Source: Alistipes timonensis JC136
GTDB lineage: Bacteria; Bacteroidota; Bacteroidia; Bacteroidales; Rikenellaceae
Direction: 5' to 3'
Length of the DNA: 64,000 bases
Assembly: GCF_900107675.1 (NCBI RefSeq)
Contig: NZ_FNRI01000008.1
Span: 111,662-175,661, forward strand
Part shown: positions 60,281-64,000 of the stretch, piece by piece
How positions within the stretch are numbered: the first letter of the stretch is position 1
Layout: the number at the start of each line of letters is the position of its first letter
Translations under genes and position numbers: made by a program
The notes under the pieces: model-generated
The model's database searches: none
What the model saw: only the letters and a program-made list of their open reading frames with translations
What the model was told of the DNA's origin: nothing

Positions 60281-61819
60281 CTATTCGGCTGCGATCTTCG
60301 TCATTTTGATGTCGTCGAGGAACCAGCGGAAGTAGCCGTTTTGTCCCTGCTGGGTCGAACGGATAACAATCCGGGTGTCGGCCGTAATGCCGTAGAGTTT
60401 CATGCTCACGGGCGTCCACACATATTTACCCTCGGGAGTTATCGGGTCGCTCAGCTTCGCCTCACCGCCGATGGTACCCGGTCCCTCGACGATCTCGACG
60501 GAAACGGTAACCTCGTCGGGGATCTTGCTGCCACCGATATTGGGACAAATCTCGAACGTAAGTTCCACGTCTGTGCAATAACCCTCTGCCACGGCATCGA
60601 GAGCCGGCAGGATCACTCCGGTCTGGTTACCGCCCCGTCCCATTTTCAGGTAATCGGAGGCCAGGTACATGCATTCTCCATCCGGATTATAATCCTTAAG
60701 TCCCGATTTCACGAACGCAGCGTTGCCCTCTTTCCGATCCTCAGTCGTGCCGTAAATGGGCAGGGTGCTGGTTTTAACTCCGTCGCTGCCTACCTGGTCG
60801 TCTTTGTTGAACGGCTTGCACCAGTCGAACGGCTCGTTATAATAGACATGCCCGACCTGCTGGCCGTCGTCCTCGAACAGATTGTCCTTGGCGTTCTGGC
60901 TGACACTTACGGTCTCTTCGAGTCCGGTCTGCGCAGTGACGATCTTCACTTCTCCGCTGCGGAGAGCCCCCGTACCGTTCTCTCCGACCGTGAGCGTCAC
61001 CTCGGTTTCGCCCGCATCGCCCGAAGCCGGGCTGAGCGTCAGCCAGCCGTCGGCGGTCGAGGTCCATGCCTCGGCGGCAGTGACCGTGAACGTCAGCGGC
61101 GTGCGCTCCTCGTCGGCAAAGCCGAACTTATTGACCCTGAACGACGTTGCGGAAACTTTCAGCCCCTCGAGGTTCTGAGTCACGGTGACGGTCGCACGCT
61201 TCGAACCGGCGATCACGACGAATGTACCGGTACGCACGGCGCCGGTCGTATTCTGGGTGATCGTCAGCTCTACGTCCTCTTCGCCGGCTTTGCCCGAGGT
61301 TTTCGAAGGGGTAATCCAACCGCTGTCCCCGGCGACCTCGATCGTCCAGTCGCTATTCGCGGAGATATAGACCGAAGCCTTTGCCCCCGTCTCCAGCAGG
61401 CCGGATTTGACGACGGTAAGCTTGCCCGGGGAAACCATCAGGGCATCGACTTTGAGTTTCTGGATGACAGCGACCGTTCGCCGCGAACCGTCGCCCTCGA
61501 ATATGACATAGCCTTCACGGTCTTTACCCGTGTTGTTTTCGTCGATCGCAAGGAAGATGCGCGTACGTCCGCGATCCCCCTCGGTATGGGTCGGATGTAT
61601 CCACTCCTCGACGTAGGTCGCCCGCCACGCATGGTTGGACCCGAGGTCGAAATTGACCGTCTCGCCGTTGGCCGTCAAACCGTTGTATTCCACTTCGATC
61701 TCCTGCTTGGAAACCGAGATAAACGCATCGGGATCGTCGTCGTCGCAGGCCGTGAAGAGAGAACCCGACAGCAGCAACAGGAGGGACGACGCCCTGATTA
61801 TCATATACTTGAAATCCAT
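60281..61819 (-). CDS. BACON-domain lipoprotein with jelly-roll-like C-terminal domain (three BACON repeats)
   Basis: This 512-residue lipoprotein has its lipobox at FTAC (Cys25). Three BACON-type beta-sandwich repeats follow at about 35-122, 125-215 and 218-310, each with a WI/WL..SxxSG core (for example DSGWITPSKTSGKAGE and DGWLTLSPASGDAGE) and a VTVTQN-like end. The C-terminal 190 residues are closely related to those of the neighbouring gene 61848-62816, sharing VEIVEGPGT and STQQGQNGYFRWFLDDIKM. BACON domains are thought to bind glycoprotein or glycan surfaces, so this is a likely surface glycan-binding protein of the locus. Confidence 0.85.
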   Translation of the reverse strand: MDFKYMIIRASSLLLLLSGSLFTACDDDDPDAFISVSKQEIEVEYNGLTANGETVNFDLGSNHAWRATYVEEWIHPTHTEGDRGRTRIFLAIDENNTGKDREGYVIFEGDGSRRTVAVIQKLKVDALMVSPGKLTVVKSGLLETGAKASVYISANSDWTIEVAGDSGWITPSKTSGKAGEEDVELTITQNTTGAVRTGTFVVIAGSKRATVTVTQNLEGLKVSATSFRVNKFGFADEERTPLTFTVTAAEAWTSTADGWLTLSPASGDAGETEVTLTVGENGTGALRSGEVKIVTAQTGLEETVSVSQNAKDNLFEDDGQQVGHVYYNEPFDWCKPFNKDDQVGSDGVKTSTLPIYGTTEDRKEGNAAFVKSGLKDYNPDGECMYLASDYLKMGRGGNQTGVILPALDAVAEGYCTDVELTFEICPNIGGSKIPDEVTVSVEIVEGPGTIGGEAKLSDPITPEGKYVWTPVSMKLYGITADTRIVIRSTQQGQNGYFRWFLDDIKMTKIAAE

Positions 61820-61847
61820 TGTAATTCTGATTTTGAATTGATTAGGG

Positions 61848-62816
61848 TTAATTGCGCGGAGCTTTCACGATCTTCACGTTGTCGAGATACCAGCGGAAAT
61901 AACCTTTTTCGCCGGCAGTCACCCCGCGCTCTCCCTGCTGCGTCGAACGGATGGCAATACGGGTCGCAGCGGTCACACCATAGAGTTTCACGCTCATCGG
62001 CGTCCATTTCCAGGCCTGGTCGGGTTTCATACCCTCGCTCTCACGGTCGGAGTTGCCGTTGACCGTGCCCGGCCCCTCGACGATCTCGACCGTAACGGTC
62101 ACCGCATCGACCTTGCCGGTTCCGCCGATATTCGGGCAGGCATCGAACGTAAGTTCGACATTGGAGGCTTTCTTGCGGCCGATCTTCAGCGCCGGCAGAA
62201 TGATTCCGGTCTGCTTGTCCGTCGCCCCCATCTTGAAATATCCGGCACAGGCGTACATCGTCCTGCCGACCGGATTGTAATCTTCGAGCCCGGCTTCGCC
62301 GAACTTTTGCAGTGCGTCGCCGGTGGAATAGATGTTTTTCGCATTATCCTGCGAACCGACGCCTACGCAGTCGGCACCGCCGTATACGGCAATCCAGTCG
62401 AAGTTTTCGTCATAGTAGGTGTATCCCACAGGATTCCCGTCGTCGGGATCGGGATCGAGCGTCTGCGTCACAGTGACCCGCTCGGAGAGTTTTCCGCTCG
62501 TAACGGTGAGGTGTCCGGTACGTTCGCCGGTGGTTTCATTGGGCTTCGCTTCGAGCGTCACGGAAACGCGGCCTTTTCCGGTCGGTTTGTCGACATCGAG
62601 CCATTCGGCGTCGGACGTGATGGCATACCCCCGGTTTGCAAGTACGTCGAGCGAGGCTTTCGAACCGGTATTCAGCATCCCGGTCTGGATCAGCTCCACC
62701 TCGACCTTGCTCACAACGAGCCGGTGTGCGGCATCTTCCGCCTTGTCCTCGATGCAGGAGGGAAGCAGACACACACAGCCCGATAAAAGCAACAGGCGTA
62801 AAAAGGTTCTCTTCAT
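61848..62816 (-). CDS. BACON-domain lipoprotein with jelly-roll-like C-terminal domain (one BACON repeat)
   Basis: This 322-residue lipoprotein has its lipobox at LPSC (Cys21), one BACON-like domain (about 33-118, with DAEWLDVDKPTGKGRVSV and RVTVTQTL) and a C-terminal domain from about 130. That domain shares FDW, MGATDKQTGIILPALK, VELTFDACPNIGG, VEIVEGPGT and GYFRWYLDNVKIVK with the next gene. The pair therefore arose by duplication with gain or loss of BACON units. It is first in the susCD operon, with the promoter at 62883-62913. Ligand unknown. Confidence 0.85.
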   Translation of the reverse strand: MKRTFLRLLLLSGCVCLLPSCIEDKAEDAAHRLVVSKVEVELIQTGMLNTGSKASLDVLANRGYAITSDAEWLDVDKPTGKGRVSVTLEAKPNETTGERTGHLTVTSGKLSERVTVTQTLDPDPDDGNPVGYTYYDENFDWIAVYGGADCVGVGSQDNAKNIYSTGDALQKFGEAGLEDYNPVGRTMYACAGYFKMGATDKQTGIILPALKIGRKKASNVELTFDACPNIGGTGKVDAVTVTVEIVEGPGTVNGNSDRESEGMKPDQAWKWTPMSVKLYGVTAATRIAIRSTQQGERGVTAGEKGYFRWYLDNVKIVKAPRN

Positions 62817-62882
62817 GGATAATTAGGTTTAGGTGTATATTAAAAAAATTACGAATCGAAATCTTCCTATGAGGGGATGAGG

Positions 62883-62913
62883 CAAAATTACCCATTTCCC
62901 CGGGGGGGGGAAA
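62883..62913 (-). promoter_or_regulatory. Promoter of the second SusC/SusD operon, with a C9 run in its spacer
   Basis: On the minus strand TAATTTTG (62890-62883) is an exact -7 box. TTTC (62913-62910) lies 19 bp upstream, one base from the -33 consensus. The spacer includes the nine-base homopolymer at 62902-62910. The predicted start is about 60 bases before the ATG at 62816. Confidence 0.6.
62902..62910. repeat. Homopolymer tract of nine G inside a promoter spacer
   Basis: Nine G on the plus strand lie between the -33-like and -7 boxes of the BACON/susCD promoter. A change of one base would move the spacing from 19 to 18 or 20 bp. Confidence 0.9.
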
Positions 62914-62929
62914 TACCCCGCTTCAAAAA

Positions 62930-63265
62930 TATAGACCCAAACCACCGACAATATCCTAATATAAAACGCATTACATCTTAAAACCCCCGAATGTTATATA
63001 GATTTGCAAAGCCCCTGAACAGCCGAAAAACGACTTTTCCCCGATTTTTCCCGACCTGGCGCTCTCCGTTCCGCCGGAATTTCGCTGTATGCGCGGATTT
63101 CGCATCGAAATAGTCCCCGACTATCGACCGGCACAACGGTATTTAATGATATTCACACCCAAAGATAATTTCCTCCTTTGGTATGGATAAATACAGGGAA
63201 AAGGTTTGAAGATTACAAAATGTCTCTATTGGTTTTGGCACGCTCTTACTCTGATGATTCAACTT
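62930..63265. other. A+T-rich stretch without a recognised gene
   Basis: This part of the long gap between the BACON genes and the beta-galactosidase end is clearly richer in A and T than the surrounding DNA. I find no convincing coding frame, RNA gene or insertion sequence in it. Confidence 0.5.
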
Positions 63266-63439
63266 CTAATTGCGCAAAACCTCATTAACATTTATGAGTT
63301 TATCCATGTCTTTTTGTAAAGCGACGCATTTTGTCTGTATTTTCTCAGAAGATTCCTCTATTTCCATTCTTACAACCCTTGCTTTATTCCATGACTTTTA
63401 TACAGCATAAAACAAGATTCCAATAATACTCAATGTCCG
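63266..63439 (-). pseudogene. Remnant of a small membrane-protein gene with an in-frame stop
   Basis: In one minus-strand frame, RTLSIIGILFYAV (a hydrophobic segment) is followed by a TAA at 63398-63400 and then KSWNKARVVRMEIEESSEKI and a further coiled-coil-like stretch ending VNEVLRN at a TAG. The two parts read naturally as one small protein interrupted by a nonsense change. The downstream part alone is a 33-codon frame from an ATG at 63367. No family is recognised. It lies in A+T-rich DNA and may be debris of a transferred element. Confidence 0.35.
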
Positions 63440-63475
63440 TCAACCTTTCCAAAAGTATAAGTACAACAAAAATAC

Positions 63476-63703
63476 TTATATTATTGCATGTCCTAAAGAT
63501 GAAAAGTCTACCCAAAAGTTCTTTCGATTGGCACTAATAATCCACCCCAAAACAGAATAAATTATCGTACAACCTGTAAGAAAACTCCAGAATAACTGTT
63601 TTAACAAAGTATCTATTTCACAACCGCATAAAAATAAAGCCACTAAACCATAAAAGAACAACCAGAGGCTTACAGAGGATACATTTTTAGCTTCACAACC
63701 CAC
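63476..63703 (-). CDS. Hypothetical small membrane protein (GTG start)
   Basis: This 75-codon frame from a GTG at 63703 encodes two hydrophobic stretches, SLWLFFYGLVALFLCGC and LFWSFLTGCTIIYSVLGWII, with a basic hinge before the C-terminus. The composition is A+T rich compared with neighbours. No ATG, promoter or homology could be identified, so it may be a real small membrane protein or a fragment of the decayed stretch around it. Confidence 0.35.
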   Translation of the reverse strand: MGCEAKNVSSVSLWLFFYGLVALFLCGCEIDTLLKQLFWSFLTGCTIIYSVLGWIISANRKNFWVDFSSLGHAII

Positions 63704-63710
63704 GAATAAT

Positions 63711-63747
63711 CGGCGGGAGTTGCGTTTTGAGAACGTAACTCCCGCCG
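63711..63747 (-). terminator. Terminator after the beta-galactosidase gene
   Basis: CGGCGGGAGTT (63711-63721) pairs with AACTCCCGCCG (63737-63747), extended inward by five more pairs to a five-base loop. On the minus strand ATTATT follows. It lies 31 bases past the stop at 63779. Confidence 0.75.
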
Positions 63748-63778
63748 ATGTGTTTATTCCGGATGGTCCGGCGATTTT

Positions 63779-64000
63779 TTACCTGCCTCCGGTTACGGGT
63801 TTCAGCAGGAACCTGAACTCATAGTCCTTGTACGGCATCCGGTATTCGGGTAATGGCAGCCGTCCCCAGCTGTTCACGCAGCCGAGTCCGGACTGAAGAC
63901 TCTCGATATTGACATGCGTGCGTCCGTCTGAGACGAGGTCGCCCGGGTGTCGGACGTATTCGGTCGTACCGTTGTCGAGCTGCGGAATGGAGTAGGGAAT
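63779..64000 (-). CDS. C-terminal end of a GH2 beta-galactosidase (runs off the right edge)
   Basis: The last 73 codons of a minus-strand gene end at a TAA at 63779. They read DLVSDGRTHVNIESLQSGLG, then CVNSWGRLPLPEYRMPYKDYEFRF and LLKPV. This matches the end of domain 5 of LacZ-type enzymes (pattern NVD..QMG.GG.NSWG...PEYR.P...Y.F...L.P). The catalytic barrel is outside the window. It may belong to the same utilisation locus, about 960 bases ahead of the BACON genes, but its own terminator separates the transcripts. Confidence 0.85.
   Translation of the reverse strand: MPYSIPQLDNGTTEYVRHPGDLVSDGRTHVNIESLQSGLGCVNSWGRLPLPEYRMPYKDYEFRFLLKPVTGGR

Overview
The window looks like chromosomal DNA from a high-GC gut member of the Bacteroidales, most like Alistipes (Rikenellaceae). 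Three things suggest this: promoters of the Bacteroidetes primary-sigma type (TTTG, about 20 bp, TAnnTTTG), two SusC/SusD utilisation loci with ECF-sigma/FecR or DUF6377-type regulators, and an UpxY-headed polysaccharide operon. The genus is an inference from gene content and base composition. No rRNA, CRISPR array, transposase or phage gene was seen.

Region 1 (1-12,780) is housekeeping: the start of groEL and groES, a tRNA-His with its own promoter and terminator, a small Fer4_19 protein, enolase, a cation/proton antiporter, two tandem outer-membrane barrel proteins, queA and nadB (divergent), prfC, a pirin and a long KamA-type radical SAM protein. Convergent pairs share bidirectional terminators.

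Region 2 (12,970-34,995) is one minus-strand surface-polysaccharide operon of 18 intact genes. It has a consensus promoter at 34,961-34,992 and a terminator at 12,972-13,006. UpxY is followed by a PglF/CapD-type dehydratase, UDP-glucose dehydrogenase, Wzx, glycosyltransferases, acyltransferases, UDP-galactopyranose mutase, a Wzy-like polymerase, UDP-glucuronate 4-epimerase, UDP-GlcNAc 2-epimerase, a CDP-glycerol-type polyol-phosphate transferase, an SDR-cytidylyltransferase fusion, a DegT aminotransferase and a PglC-type initiating transferase. The set predicts a polymer begun on a 4-amino sugar and carrying uronic acid, ManNAc, galactofuranose and a polyol phosphate. Its centre is more A+T rich than its flanks. 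A 3' remnant of another acyltransferase lies just before glf.

Region 3 (35,044-48,446): two lipoprotein genes on the minus strand (PKD/PQQ propeller; EEP-family hydrolase) diverge from an ECF sigma gene that heads sigma, FecR, STN-containing SusC, SusD, DUF1735 lipoprotein and GH3. The divergent spacer holds two matching ECF-like promoter sequences, GGGGAC-16 bp-CGTCT, one on each strand.

Region 4 (48,513-64,000) is a second utilisation locus on the minus strand: two related BACON lipoproteins, SusC, SusD, calcineurin-like phosphoesterase, GH31, then a DUF6377-type regulator. Hairpins or terminators separate the later genes. Downstream of the regulator lie broken genes: a 5'-truncated lipoprotein, and a chimera of a sugar-phosphate isomerase with a lipoprotein fragment containing a nine-base G/C tract. 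At the right edge is the 3' end of a GH2 beta-galactosidase. Between it and the BACON genes is an A+T-rich stretch with decayed small genes.
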